Part shown: positions 20,601 through 30,133 of the stretch, one piece after another
Layout: every line of letters starts with the position of its first letter
Numbering within the stretch: the first letter of the stretch is position 1
Origin: Cyclobacteriaceae bacterium
GTDB lineage: Bacteria > Bacteroidota > Bacteroidia > Cytophagales > Cyclobacteriaceae
Reading direction: 5' to 3'
DNA length: 64,000 nt
NCBI GenBank assembly: GCA_029858965.1
Contig: JAOUDZ010000011.1
Coordinates: 30,195 to 94,194, forward strand
The notes under the pieces: model-generated
Told to the model about the DNA's origin: nothing
Seen by the model: only the letters and a program-made list of their open reading frames with translations
Database searches by the model: none
Program-made: the position numbers and the translations under genes

Positions 20601-21222
20601 ACTTCTTCAGCAGTACTACTAAAATTCTTGGGATTCCGCGCCGATCATCATCGTCAAAATACTCATTCACGTCAAGCAATGTAAGGCCGTATTTTCCTGG
20701 TATTTGAATAAAATCTGAGGTATGGTGATCAAAACAGGGAAGCACGTGCGTTCCATTGCCCGTTTCAAACCGGGCTTTCGTCCCTGTATATTGTTTATAC
20801 GGGTGAAGTTCACCAACATACACACATCCCCCTGGTTTTAGCGAAATTGCCGCCTCTTTGAAAACGCTATTGAGATCTGAAATATGTTCTAACACCAAAC
20901 TGAAACTGATCAGGTCATACAATCGATCCCTGAACGACCACGCAGCGGTAATATCCCCAGAGATGAATTTCACGTTATCATTGGTCAACTTTTTTTTGGC
21001 AATCGACAACATCTCATCTGACAAATCAACTGCTGTTACATGCTTTGCTTTTTGAACGAACCATGCGGTATTCTTACCTGTACCACAGCCAAGTTCCAGG
21101 CAATCTTCAAATGAAATATTTGCAAGGGTCTTGCGCAACGCATGCCCTTCAAGGTCTCTCGTTCTGTTAATATTCGAATCGTACTGGCCCGACCAGGCGT
21201 CGTATGCTTGTTTGGTGTTCAT
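20596..21222 (-). CDS. Class I SAM-dependent methyltransferase
   Basis: CLELGCGTGKNTAWFVQKAKHVTAVDLSDEMLSIAKKK; likely start MNTKQAYDAWS at 21222 (track 21279). Confidence 0.9.
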   Translation of the reverse strand: MNTKQAYDAWSGQYDSNINRTRDLEGHALRKTLANISFEDCLELGCGTGKNTAWFVQKAKHVTAVDLSDEMLSIAKKKLTNDNVKFISGDITAAWSFRDRLYDLISFSLVLEHISDLNSVFKEAAISLKPGGCVYVGELHPYKQYTGTKARFETGNGTHVLPCFDHHTSDFIQIPGKYGLTLLDVNEYFDDDDRRGIPRILVVLLKKS

Positions 21223-21300
21223 TGGTAAAATGCTTGATTTTGCGCTACATGCCCAATCCTTCAAAGAGGGATTTGGCACCTTCCTGGCAACGTTGTTTTC

Positions 21301-22593
21301 TCAATTTCCCGGATACTTCCAGTCCCCACGGTAAGCTCGGCTTAAGAGTTTGTTCGCCTCTGCATCACCTTTAATCAAGCCCTTATCGCCATCCCATGCA
21401 ACGCTCCTCCCAAGTTTCCAGCTCAACATCCCGAGCAGGCTCATGTTAGTAGAGCGCTGACCGATTTCTATATCACACACGGGCAGCGTATTGGTTTTAA
21501 TTGAGCTCAGCAAGTTTGCCCAAAGGGCCGCAATATTTTGCTGATCAGGTTCATCCAGCTTCGGATCCTGATGGATGGCTGGTTTTTTACTGTCCGCAGG
21601 ATAGAAGGTCCAGCCATCAAGCCAGCCCATGTGGAAAGTGCCCTCCGTGCCATAGAAATAACAACCAAGGTTTGTTTTCTCGGCATTATTCCCCGCGTAT
21701 TGCCGATGTTCCCACGAAGCTGTAAAGGATTCAAATTCAAATATCACATTCTGCGTATCAGGGGCATCCGTGTTATCTTCTCTGATAAACCGGTTCGCCG
21801 TTGAAAATATTTTTTTTGGATGTTTTTCATCTGTCCACCAAAGAATCTGATCCAGCCAGTGAATCCCCCAATCGCCCAACTGTCCATTGGCATAATCCAG
21901 GTATCCCCTAAACCCCTTGGGGTGAATCGTTGTGTTGAACGGACGGAGCGGGGCGGGGCCACACCACATGTTCCAATCCAGCGTTGATGGCGCTTCACTA
22001 TCGGGTGTCTTTTTCCCTGGCCCACCACCATAGTGAACGAAAGCCCTTACTGAACCAATCTTCCCGGCCTTACCGGACTTCAAAAACTCCATTCCTGAAA
22101 TATTATGAGGCGATACCCGGCGATGTGTGCCAACCTGGACCATGCGTTGCGTATCGCGCGCTGTACTTACCATGGCTTTTCCTTCATTGATGGTATGGCA
22201 AATCGGCTTTTCAACGTAAACATGGGCACCCATCTCCATGGCAGCGATCGCGATGAGCGGATGCCAATGATCGGGCGTTGCAACAATTACGATTTCAGGT
22301 TTCTCCTTTGCCAGCAATTCACGGTAATCGCCGTATAATTTTGGCGTGTCCCCGTTAAGCCGCTTCACTTCAGCGGCTGTCGCGCTTAGTTGATTGGCGT
22401 CCACATCACAAAGTGCGATGATCTTACTTTGACCAGCCTGAATGGCGCAGCGCAAAATGTTGCCACCCCACCAACCCGAGCCAATTAATGCCGTGCGGAA
22501 TATTTTGTCTTTACCCACAACACGAATAAGTGGTGCCGAAGCGAAGGCCATCCCCGCAGCAGTTGTTCTTTTTATAAATTGTCTCCTTTGCAT
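21301..22593 (-). CDS. Gfo/Idh/MocA family oxidoreductase with Tat-like signal
   Basis: MQRRQFIKRTTAAGMAFASAP; ALIGSGWWGGNIL; VATPDHWHPLIAIAAMEMGAHVYVEKPICHTINEG. Confidence 0.95.
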   Translation of the reverse strand: MQRRQFIKRTTAAGMAFASAPLIRVVGKDKIFRTALIGSGWWGGNILRCAIQAGQSKIIALCDVDANQLSATAAEVKRLNGDTPKLYGDYRELLAKEKPEIVIVATPDHWHPLIAIAAMEMGAHVYVEKPICHTINEGKAMVSTARDTQRMVQVGTHRRVSPHNISGMEFLKSGKAGKIGSVRAFVHYGGGPGKKTPDSEAPSTLDWNMWCGPAPLRPFNTTIHPKGFRGYLDYANGQLGDWGIHWLDQILWWTDEKHPKKIFSTANRFIREDNTDAPDTQNVIFEFESFTASWEHRQYAGNNAEKTNLGCYFYGTEGTFHMGWLDGWTFYPADSKKPAIHQDPKLDEPDQQNIAALWANLLSSIKTNTLPVCDIEIGQRSTNMSLLGMLSWKLGRSVAWDGDKGLIKGDAEANKLLSRAYRGDWKYPGN

Positions 22594-22654
22594 ACCTTAA
22601 TATTTTGAAACGGAAATTAAACAATTCAATTTTTATTTCATGGCAATAATCTCA

Positions 22655-22682
22655 ATTCATGCCATAGTCCCATGGCATGAAT
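22655..22682. repeat. Perfect 11-bp inverted repeat upstream of the Gfo/Idh gene
   Basis: ATTCATGCCAT-agtccc-ATGGCATGAAT. Confidence 0.9.
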
Positions 22683-22797
22683 CCAATTGCGCAGATCTGT
22701 TCAAGATTATTATTCCGGGATAATTGAGAAGCGGCAAGTGAAGACCGAAGTTAATTTTGGAATGAACCCGGCGCCGCGATCGGAGGCATATGGATAT

Positions 22798-24708
22798 CTA
22801 AAAAATGACTTCGACATATCCTTGGGAGGGCCGTTTGATATGCCCGTGCAGTAATCCTGGCCGCCACGATGGTCCTTTTTCAATCAATCGGATCGCTTCC
22901 TGATCATGTGCAAGCGAGAGACTTTTGATCACGACAAAATCCCATATCGATCCATCCACGCCTACATTGAAGATAACCTTCACAATGCCTGATTCATTTT
23001 TCAGGCTATCTGGAACGCGCCTATTTTTATTGAGGTATTCGTTGAAAGCCTTCATCCCGGTCACAGGAAACGGGTACTGACTCAGTTGATCATACACATA
23101 ACGCTTTCCATCCTTGTCCTCTGATACTCCGTGGACCAATCGGTTGTCTCTATACAATTCATGGTAATAGGGTTTCCCATCCTCATGAAATCCAAACCAG
23201 TCACCCTCTCTTCTCCCGTCGTAATAACTGCCTTCTTCAGCTATTTGTCCATTTGGATGCCAGGACACAGCTTTGCCTTTTCCATTAACAACTTGCGCAT
23301 TACCGAGCGAATCCATTACGCTTTTCGTGAAGGCTCCATTGTTGTAATATACTTCTGTCTCCAGGGCACCATTCCAATGATAGCTTTCCCATTTTCCAAC
23401 AGCATCTTCTTTTACATAACGCCCAGCCGAGGCATACCTACCCCTTTCGCTATAATATAAAAAAACACCGTTCTTCATGCCGTCCAGATATTTACCCTTC
23501 ATTTGAATACTTCCATTTCGGTAATAGTCATATACCTGACCTTGCCATCTTCCCAGGGAATCTATCGATCCAATTCGATAGTAAACTGAAGCCGAGGGAT
23601 CTTCAATCTCCTTCCATGCCGCATCATAAAAGACTCTTCTTGTTTCAAGTGCCGGTCCAGGGTCTTCAGTAGTTTTGGTTTCTTCAGCTTCAGCCTCCGG
23701 CGGACTATAATTTAAGCTGTACTGAAACGGGAGTATGCCGTCGAATTCTTTATCGACAATTTCCAGGCTATCCAGATACACATAGGATTCGTGCTCAATT
23801 AACGCTATTCTGAACGTTGCCTCCAGCCTTCGCAGTTTAACATAGTTGGCCAGATTCGCCGTATCGGCCCTGAGTTCTGATGGGATACGCTGCAAGGCGT
23901 GAAGCGATCGTCCGATTGAATCCCACTCCGGAACAATGGCCACCAGACTATCCTTTATCTGAAAATCAGTCAGCTTGTTTCTGTAAAGCTGATTCGTATA
24001 ACGCTCGGCTTTCAAAACGCGTTGAAAAATCCGGTAATAGTACAATTGGTCCTTAGGTAAGGCGAACAAGGAGAAAGGTATTAGCACCAACACTATTGCC
24101 AAATCTCTCTTTCTCCTCAGTAGTCCAAGTTTGTGCTGCAGTACAGCCAGGAACAGGCCAGCAATACACCCGCCGATGTGACCGGCTATATCAACGCTGA
24201 ATTGCGTTGTGATGAACGCATTAATAACCACGAAGATGATAAAGTTGATTACAACAGCATTGAGACCTTTCCTGTCCCGAAAATTACCAATCAATTCAGC
24301 GCCAAGTCTGTAGCCGTATAGTCCAAAGAGGGCTCCGGACGCTCCTGCGCTAATCGTATACACATTGAACAATAAAGAGAAGAGTCCCGACGCAATACCG
24401 CAAAAAAAGTAAACCATCAAAAACCGCACAGGTCCTACTTCCGGTTCCAGCATGCGCCCCATAGAATACAAAGCGAACATGTTTACAAGCAGGTGGAAGA
24501 TACCGAAATGCAGAAACATAGACATTATTATCCTCCAGGGCTCACCTCCCAGCGTGAATGGATTGAGATTTGCGCCGGCATGAAGAATGGCAAGCACATC
24601 CAGTTGGCTGTTCATCATCAGGCTTTCTGAGCCCAAAGCAGTCCAAACAAAAGCAAACACGTTTAGCCCCAGCAGGATAAACGTTGCAAGGGAGTTTCTA
24701 TTCATCAT
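22798..24708 (-). CDS. Rhomboid intramembrane serine protease fused to MORN/YwqK-type repeats and a C-terminal TonB-like domain
   Basis: Rhomboid: MSMFLHFGIFHLLVNMFALYSMGRMLE, GASGALFGLYGY, DIAGHIGGCIAGLF. MORN-like: YYRNGSIQMKGKYLDGMKNGVFLYYSERG, WHPNGQIAEEGSYYDGRREGDWFGFHEDG. TonB_C: GIVKVIFNVGVDGSIWDFVVIKSLSLAHDQEAIRLIEKGPSWRPG. Confidence 0.93.
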   Translation of the reverse strand: MMNRNSLATFILLGLNVFAFVWTALGSESLMMNSQLDVLAILHAGANLNPFTLGGEPWRIIMSMFLHFGIFHLLVNMFALYSMGRMLEPEVGPVRFLMVYFFCGIASGLFSLLFNVYTISAGASGALFGLYGYRLGAELIGNFRDRKGLNAVVINFIIFVVINAFITTQFSVDIAGHIGGCIAGLFLAVLQHKLGLLRRKRDLAIVLVLIPFSLFALPKDQLYYYRIFQRVLKAERYTNQLYRNKLTDFQIKDSLVAIVPEWDSIGRSLHALQRIPSELRADTANLANYVKLRRLEATFRIALIEHESYVYLDSLEIVDKEFDGILPFQYSLNYSPPEAEAEETKTTEDPGPALETRRVFYDAAWKEIEDPSASVYYRIGSIDSLGRWQGQVYDYYRNGSIQMKGKYLDGMKNGVFLYYSERGRYASAGRYVKEDAVGKWESYHWNGALETEVYYNNGAFTKSVMDSLGNAQVVNGKGKAVSWHPNGQIAEEGSYYDGRREGDWFGFHEDGKPYYHELYRDNRLVHGVSEDKDGKRYVYDQLSQYPFPVTGMKAFNEYLNKNRRVPDSLKNESGIVKVIFNVGVDGSIWDFVVIKSLSLAHDQEAIRLIEKGPSWRPGLLHGHIKRPSQGYVEVIF

Positions 24709-24710
24709 GT

Positions 24711-25946
24711 CTATAAACGAGACAATGCCGTAAGTCGTTTTAGTAACGGGGGATGAGAATAGTGAAAGAAAACATATAATGGATGGGGATATAAATCACT
24801 TAGGCTGTCAACCGATAATCTCTTGAGGGCATTGGCAAGTGCAGTCCCATCAAAGGTGTTGCGCGCAAAGGCGTCAGCTTCAAATTCATTCTTACGACTA
24901 TACATATTCATAAATAATCCTGTAACCGCTGAAATCGGTGAAAACAAAATTCCAAATGCCAGCAGGTTTAGATGAACAGCCAGTTGTGTACCGCCCAGTG
25001 CCAGCGAAACATTTTCAGAATACACCATTTTCGACATGACAAACAAGGTAAATACAATCTGAAGAATTGAAAGGACATATCCCCACACAACATGCTTCTT
25101 TTTAAAGTGCCCTACCTCGTGCGCTAGCACAGCTACCAGTTCATCATTCGAGTGTCTCTCAATCAATGTGTCATACAAGACAATCTTCTTCTTTTTCCCA
25201 ATACCTGAAAAAAACGCATTTGCCTTTTTTGATCTCTTGGATCCATCAATAACAAAGATACTATCCAAGGGAAATTTCACTTTCCTTGCAAAATCCTCAA
25301 TAGCCGTTTTCAATTCACCATCCGGTAGCGGCGTAAGCTTATTGAACATGGGAAGAATGAGTGAGGTGTAAAACATGTTTATAAACAAGACAAAAATAGC
25401 GGCAAGCCCTGAAAACCAGATCCAGAAGTTCGGCCCGATAGTCTGGACAAGATAAATTAATGCTGATAGCAAACCACCACCTACGACTGCCGCCAGCAGA
25501 TAGCCTTTAAGTTTATCTGTTATAAATGTCTTTAACGTTGTCTTGTTAAACTCGTATTTTTCCTCAATTACGAACGTGCTGTACCATTGAAAAGGAATTG
25601 TCAGGATATCGGAAGCCAGCATCAAGACACCAAAAAATGCCAAAGCCAGCAAGATATTACTTCCAAAATATGGCCTGAGCCAGCTATCTACCCATCCGAA
25701 TCCACCACCTAACAACATACCAAAGGACAGTAAGAAACCGAAGGCAGATGTGACAAATGAAAATTTGGCAAGGTCCCTGTGGTATGCCAGTGATTTCATA
25801 TATTTTTCCTTTTCATAGAAAGCTTCGATCTCTTTTGGAATATCTGTACGCTGTGCTTTCAGGTTTATATAATCCAATACCTGGTCAAACAAATAACTGA
25901 CAAGCGTGATCGATAAAATAATGATGAGTATAGTATTCGCTTCCAT
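24711..25946 (-). CDS. M48 family metallopeptidase (Ste24/CAAX prenyl protease-like)
   Basis: VAVLAHEVGHFKKKH; FEADAFARNTFDGTALANALKRL; likely start MEANTILIII at 25946. Confidence 0.94.
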   Translation of the reverse strand: MEANTILIIILSITLVSYLFDQVLDYINLKAQRTDIPKEIEAFYEKEKYMKSLAYHRDLAKFSFVTSAFGFLLSFGMLLGGGFGWVDSWLRPYFGSNILLALAFFGVLMLASDILTIPFQWYSTFVIEEKYEFNKTTLKTFITDKLKGYLLAAVVGGGLLSALIYLVQTIGPNFWIWFSGLAAIFVLFINMFYTSLILPMFNKLTPLPDGELKTAIEDFARKVKFPLDSIFVIDGSKRSKKANAFFSGIGKKKKIVLYDTLIERHSNDELVAVLAHEVGHFKKKHVVWGYVLSILQIVFTLFVMSKMVYSENVSLALGGTQLAVHLNLLAFGILFSPISAVTGLFMNMYSRKNEFEADAFARNTFDGTALANALKRLSVDSLSDLYPHPLYVFFHYSHPPLLKRLTALSRL

Positions 25947-26361
25947 TATGCCTGGTTCAATTTGATGATAAAAGTTTTGTGTGAGGTGATCAAATTGGTA
26001 CAATGTTACCAAAATACTTCCTGGTTTCAACGCCAAATTCAGTTGAATAATTACCTCCGGGAGGAAGTAAAAAAATATCGCCTGACCACAGCAAAGCTTC
26101 TATAAACTCATTCGCGTTCAGCCAAAAAAAGTTGAGAATTTTATGACGCCAATTGGGAAATTACCGGGCAGGTGCTCAATTCATATCAGCGCAAATAGCA
26201 CGCTATACACCGGTAAGAATCACCCAATGCCGTGCAACACAAACAAACCCTGAGATGGCCCCCAGGACTTGATACAGTGAGTACCGATTTAAGGAATTCG
26301 ATTTGCAGGGAGTTTACCGCAAATGTATCCAAAACATGTTACCGGCTGGAAAGGCAGTGCA

Positions 26362-26718
26362 CTATTTCTTCTTCGCTGCCGCCGTTTTACGCTTGGCTTG
26401 TGCTTTCAATTCTTTAAGCTTACTAGTAAGTTTTCCCTTTGCAGCCGTCAATTTTCCCTTTGCAGCCGTCAATTTTCCCTTTGCATCGGCTACTTTACCC
26501 TTTACATCTGCTGATACCTTCTTAGACTTATCGGCGATCTTTTTACGCGTATTTTTTCCACTATCGGGCGCCATCAATACACCTGCCAATGCACCCGCAG
26601 CTGCACCTGCCAATAAACCTCCGGCAACTTTCAATGCCGTGCTGGATTTACCAGACTTCTTATTTTTATCGGACGTTTCTTTTTTGTTTGCTTCCATAAT
26701 ATTCTTTTTTATAAACAA
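26362..26718 (-). CDS. YtxH-domain protein with lysine/alanine-rich LEA/H1-like tail
   Basis: VAGGLLAGAAAGALAGVLMAPDSGKNTRKKIADKSKK; tail has KLTAAKG repeats. Confidence 0.85.
   Translation of the reverse strand: MFIKKNIMEANKKETSDKNKKSGKSSTALKVAGGLLAGAAAGALAGVLMAPDSGKNTRKKIADKSKKVSADVKGKVADAKGKLTAAKGKLTAAKGKLTSKLKELKAQAKRKTAAAKKK
26431..26514. repeat. 21-bp tandem repeat inside the YtxH gene
   Basis: Two perfect copies of ttttccctttgcagccgtcaa (26431-26472) plus two degenerate copies to 26514. Confidence 0.9.
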
Positions 26719-26838
26719 AACACATTAACCGAACTGTTCTAATATAAGCATATGGCAGCGGTTTAACAAGTTTTACCGATCAGTAATTTGCGCAAAGTGG
26801 TGCAAAGAATTTGCAACTACCAGTATATACAATCCGGT

Positions 26839-27813
26839 TTATTTTTGCCCTTGTGATTGGCTTTGCGCAAATGAAACAACGTGCTGTTTTTGCACGCCCA
26901 CATGATCGATTCCTAACGCTACTACATCTCCCGGTCTGAGATAAACCGGGGGTTTCTGCGCTAAACCAACACCGGAGGGCGTCCCTGTTGAAATGACATC
27001 GCCAGGTAAAAGTGTCATGTGCTCACTGGTATAACTTATCAGCTTCGCAATGTTATAAATCATATCCCTCGTATTGGCCTGCTGCCTGGTCTTTCCATTT
27101 ACGCTTAACCAGAGATCCAATTGCTGTGGATTTGCCAGATTTTCAGCTAAAACCAAATAGGGTCCCAGTGGCGCAAAACTGTCAGCGCTTTTTCCTTTGT
27201 CCCATTGCCCTCCATCCTTCTCCAATTGCCAAAAACGTTCACTATAATCATTGATCACCGTGTATCCGGCCACATAATCCATGGCTTCAGCTTCACTCAC
27301 GTAAGAGGCCCGCTTACCAATAATGACTGCCAGTTCGACCTCCCAATCCAGTTTTTGAGCACCTTTCGGAATAATGACATCATCAAAAGGCCCGCACAAA
27401 GCTGTAGTAGCCTTAAAAAAAATGACAGGCTCACTTGGAATGGCAGCTGACGTCGTGGCTCCGGATCCTTCCTTAACGTGTTCAGCGTAGTTAAGCCCTA
27501 TGGCAACGATCTTAGATGGCCGTGCCACGCAAGAGCCATAACGCTCATGCAACGCTACCGTAGCACATTTGGCAGCATGGGTTACCAACCAGCTTTGCAA
27601 TCTTTTGACGCCGTCGGTCGCAAAAAACTTTTCGTCAAAGTCTTCGCCAAACGATGATACATCAAGCCGGGTGCCATCAGGATATTCTACTGCCGGTCTC
27701 TCCTTATCAAAATTTCCATATCTGAATAACTTAATGTCAGCCTGGTTTCTGGTCTGCGCCGAAAGTGCCGCATAGAACAGAAGAAAAAAAAGTAGTAGTG
27801 ATGTTTTTTTCAT
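26839..27813 (-). CDS. Fumarylacetoacetate hydrolase family protein with Sec signal peptide
   Basis: Signal MKKTSLLLFFLLFYAALSAQ; KIVAIGLNYAEHVKE, EPVIFFKATTALCGPFDDV, LDWEVELAVIIGK, GDVISTGTPSGVG. Confidence 0.94.
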   Translation of the reverse strand: MKKTSLLLFFLLFYAALSAQTRNQADIKLFRYGNFDKERPAVEYPDGTRLDVSSFGEDFDEKFFATDGVKRLQSWLVTHAAKCATVALHERYGSCVARPSKIVAIGLNYAEHVKEGSGATTSAAIPSEPVIFFKATTALCGPFDDVIIPKGAQKLDWEVELAVIIGKRASYVSEAEAMDYVAGYTVINDYSERFWQLEKDGGQWDKGKSADSFAPLGPYLVLAENLANPQQLDLWLSVNGKTRQQANTRDMIYNIAKLISYTSEHMTLLPGDVISTGTPSGVGLAQKPPVYLRPGDVVALGIDHVGVQKQHVVSFAQSQSQGQK

Positions 27814-27828
27814 TTCTTCACAGTAAGG

Positions 27829-28659
27829 CTAAAGTTTATTCAAAAAATCCATATTGTGTTTCATGCTCTCGAGCGGAGTACTTTCGTATTCTTCCTGCTC
27901 AATAAAGATATACTTTACGCCTGACTGTTTCTTTAACGATAGCATCTTTGCAATATCCAGTCCACCCTTTCCAAACTCGGTGCTTTCTCTTTTGGCCATG
28001 TCCATATCCTTGAGGTGCCAGAGCGGAAAACGACCCTGATACCGGGTAAAGTAGTCCTCAGGATCTTTGCCGGCAACAATAGTCCAGCCCAGATCCAGCT
28101 CCATATGCACTAAATCAGCCTGGCAATTGTCGAGCAGTACATCGTACAGCACTTGACCATTTTCCGATTCAAATTCATATTCGTGATTGTGGTATCCGAA
28201 TTTCAGATTCAACTTTTTGCACTGTTCACCGGCCTGATTGAAGGCTTCCGCAACACGCTTATAGTTATCGACCGTTTGGCCTTCGGTAGGCATTGTTGAG
28301 CAAATAATATATTCCTGACCAGATTCCACAGCTTCCTCCATAGTTTGTTCCCACTTTTCATCGAGGTGCACATGACCACTTCTGAGCGTCATGCCCAGGT
28401 CATTGCACGCGGTCTTCATTGCCTTTGCCGTCAAACCATAATAGTGCCCCAGGTCACTTCGGGCAGATTCTATTTGCTTAATTCCGATTTCCGCTATTTT
28501 CTTAAGGGTACCCATTGGGTCCGCCTCCATTTCCTTGCGAAATGTGTATAGTTGAAGTCCCATGTTTTCTTCCTTACGGCTCGGCGAGCAAGACTGAAAG
28601 AGTAATGCGCTGGCTGCGAGCGTCCCGGTTTGGATTATAAATTCTCTGCGCGTTTTCAT
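27829..28659 (-). CDS. Sugar phosphate isomerase/epimerase (AP-endonuclease-2-like TIM barrel), exported
   Basis: MKTRREFIIQTGTLAASALLFQSC; LKFGYHNHEYEFE, MELDLGWTIVAGKDPEDYFTRY, HLKDMD. Confidence 0.9.
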   Translation of the reverse strand: MKTRREFIIQTGTLAASALLFQSCSPSRKEENMGLQLYTFRKEMEADPMGTLKKIAEIGIKQIESARSDLGHYYGLTAKAMKTACNDLGMTLRSGHVHLDEKWEQTMEEAVESGQEYIICSTMPTEGQTVDNYKRVAEAFNQAGEQCKKLNLKFGYHNHEYEFESENGQVLYDVLLDNCQADLVHMELDLGWTIVAGKDPEDYFTRYQGRFPLWHLKDMDMAKRESTEFGKGGLDIAKMLSLKKQSGVKYIFIEQEEYESTPLESMKHNMDFLNKL

Positions 28660-28823
28660 CGGTATTTGGGTTTAAATGTGATAGACCAGCTGCATTGCAA
28701 TATTAGTTCTAATTACATTGATATCATTTGGTTTTCAACAGAATGAATTACCTACTGCTGATGCAGCCATAACTTGTGTAACTTTGTTTAGCGCACCGCC
28801 ATCTCGTCCTTTGCATCTCCAGT

Positions 28824-29963
28824 TTAGTTTTTAATCTGCTTATTATTATGTTGTCTTATTATTTCCAATGTTTTTTCAATGGGAATTGATTCAATGGTTA
28901 AGCCGCCTCGCCCGGTCATCGTTTCTGCTGCAAAAAGTGAGTTTATAATGGCCTCTTCAGTGGCTTCAATTACAGCCTGAAATAAAATACTTACTTTATC
29001 ATTTCTCAGTTCGGTATTTGTATTCAGATCCGTATTGCTGTTGTATGGATCCCGAACAGATTCTGCTGTTGAAAAAGCGATTGTATAGTCGCCACTGCCG
29101 TTTGATTCATTACCTCCCGCCCGGCCTAATCCCAACATGGCGCGGGAGGCTAATCTTTCCAGGTTTCTTGAAGTCAGCGGCGCGTCTGTTGCTACGACAA
29201 TCATACAGGAACCATCTTCTTTGTATTCCGTTGTTGTTTCCCGAAACATATATTGACCCAGGTTGACGCCTACAGGCACTCCTGCAATTTGAAGCACTCC
29301 GCCAAAGTTGGTTTGCACCAAAACACCAACGGTATAGCCGCCTCGCTTTTCCGGTAATTTTCTGGAAGCCGTTCCTATCCCTCCCTTGAATCCAAAGCAA
29401 ACCGTACCGGTTCCTGCCCCGACATTTCCCATCCTTACATAACCCGTATCTGCTTTTTCAATGGCCCCTAGTACGTCCTTTTTAGTTACCACTCTTAGTT
29501 GAATGTCATTCAATCCGCCGTCATTGGTTTCTCCCACCACCGGGTTAACGCTCCGTACATTTTTATTTTCAGAAAAGGATAAGGTGTAATCGATTAGTGC
29601 ATCGGCCGCGGTGGGAACGCTCAAGGTATTGGTAAGGATAATTGGAGTCTCCAGATTCCCCAACTCCTTTACCTGGGTATAGCCGGATAGCTTTCCAAAT
29701 CCATTGCCAATAAAAATAGCAGCAGGCACTTTTTGTTGGAAAATATTTCCCGGATGTGGAAGGATGGCGGTTACACCAGTGCGGATAGCATCGCCTTCGA
29801 TTCTGGTAGTATGCCCGACTAGTACGCCTGAAACATCTGTAATGGCGTTGTGTCTACCCGGCTTCAGTATTCCAATTTCAATTCCATAATCGCGTAGAAC
29901 TTTCTGTTGCGCTCCAGATTCCAAGGCGATAACGACGAAGAAGGAGGCTATTAATGTTTTCAT
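28824..29963 (-). CDS. P1 family peptidase (DmpA-like), exported
   Basis: VSGVLVGHTTRIEGDAIRTGVTAILPHPGNIF, PVVGETNDGGLND; likely start MKTLIASFF at 29963. Confidence 0.92.
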   Translation of the reverse strand: MKTLIASFFVVIALESGAQQKVLRDYGIEIGILKPGRHNAITDVSGVLVGHTTRIEGDAIRTGVTAILPHPGNIFQQKVPAAIFIGNGFGKLSGYTQVKELGNLETPIILTNTLSVPTAADALIDYTLSFSENKNVRSVNPVVGETNDGGLNDIQLRVVTKKDVLGAIEKADTGYVRMGNVGAGTGTVCFGFKGGIGTASRKLPEKRGGYTVGVLVQTNFGGVLQIAGVPVGVNLGQYMFRETTTEYKEDGSCMIVVATDAPLTSRNLERLASRAMLGLGRAGGNESNGSGDYTIAFSTAESVRDPYNSNTDLNTNTELRNDKVSILFQAVIEATEEAIINSLFAAETMTGRGGLTIESIPIEKTLEIIRQHNNKQIKN

Positions 29964-30133
29964 GATGCAGGTTTGTTTAAACCTTTGTATGGAATATAGG
30001 TTGCAGAGCAATTTCATCCACTATTGCAGCCTTGCAGGCAGACAAATTGTTCGGGAATTGGATATGAATGAATAATATGATTGAGAACGAATTGATCAAG
30101 GACTGATTCCTCCATCTTTCACGCTCAGAACAC

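Noticed and set aside
26057-26068. Palindrome-like CCTCCGGGAGG upstream of the M48 gene
   Set aside because: Very short with essentially no loop; overlaps purine-rich leader sequence and has no independent support.
26431-26514. Tandem repeats considered as a CRISPR-like array
   Set aside because: 21-bp units are contiguous, in frame and encode KLTAAKG; no spacers and no cas genes.
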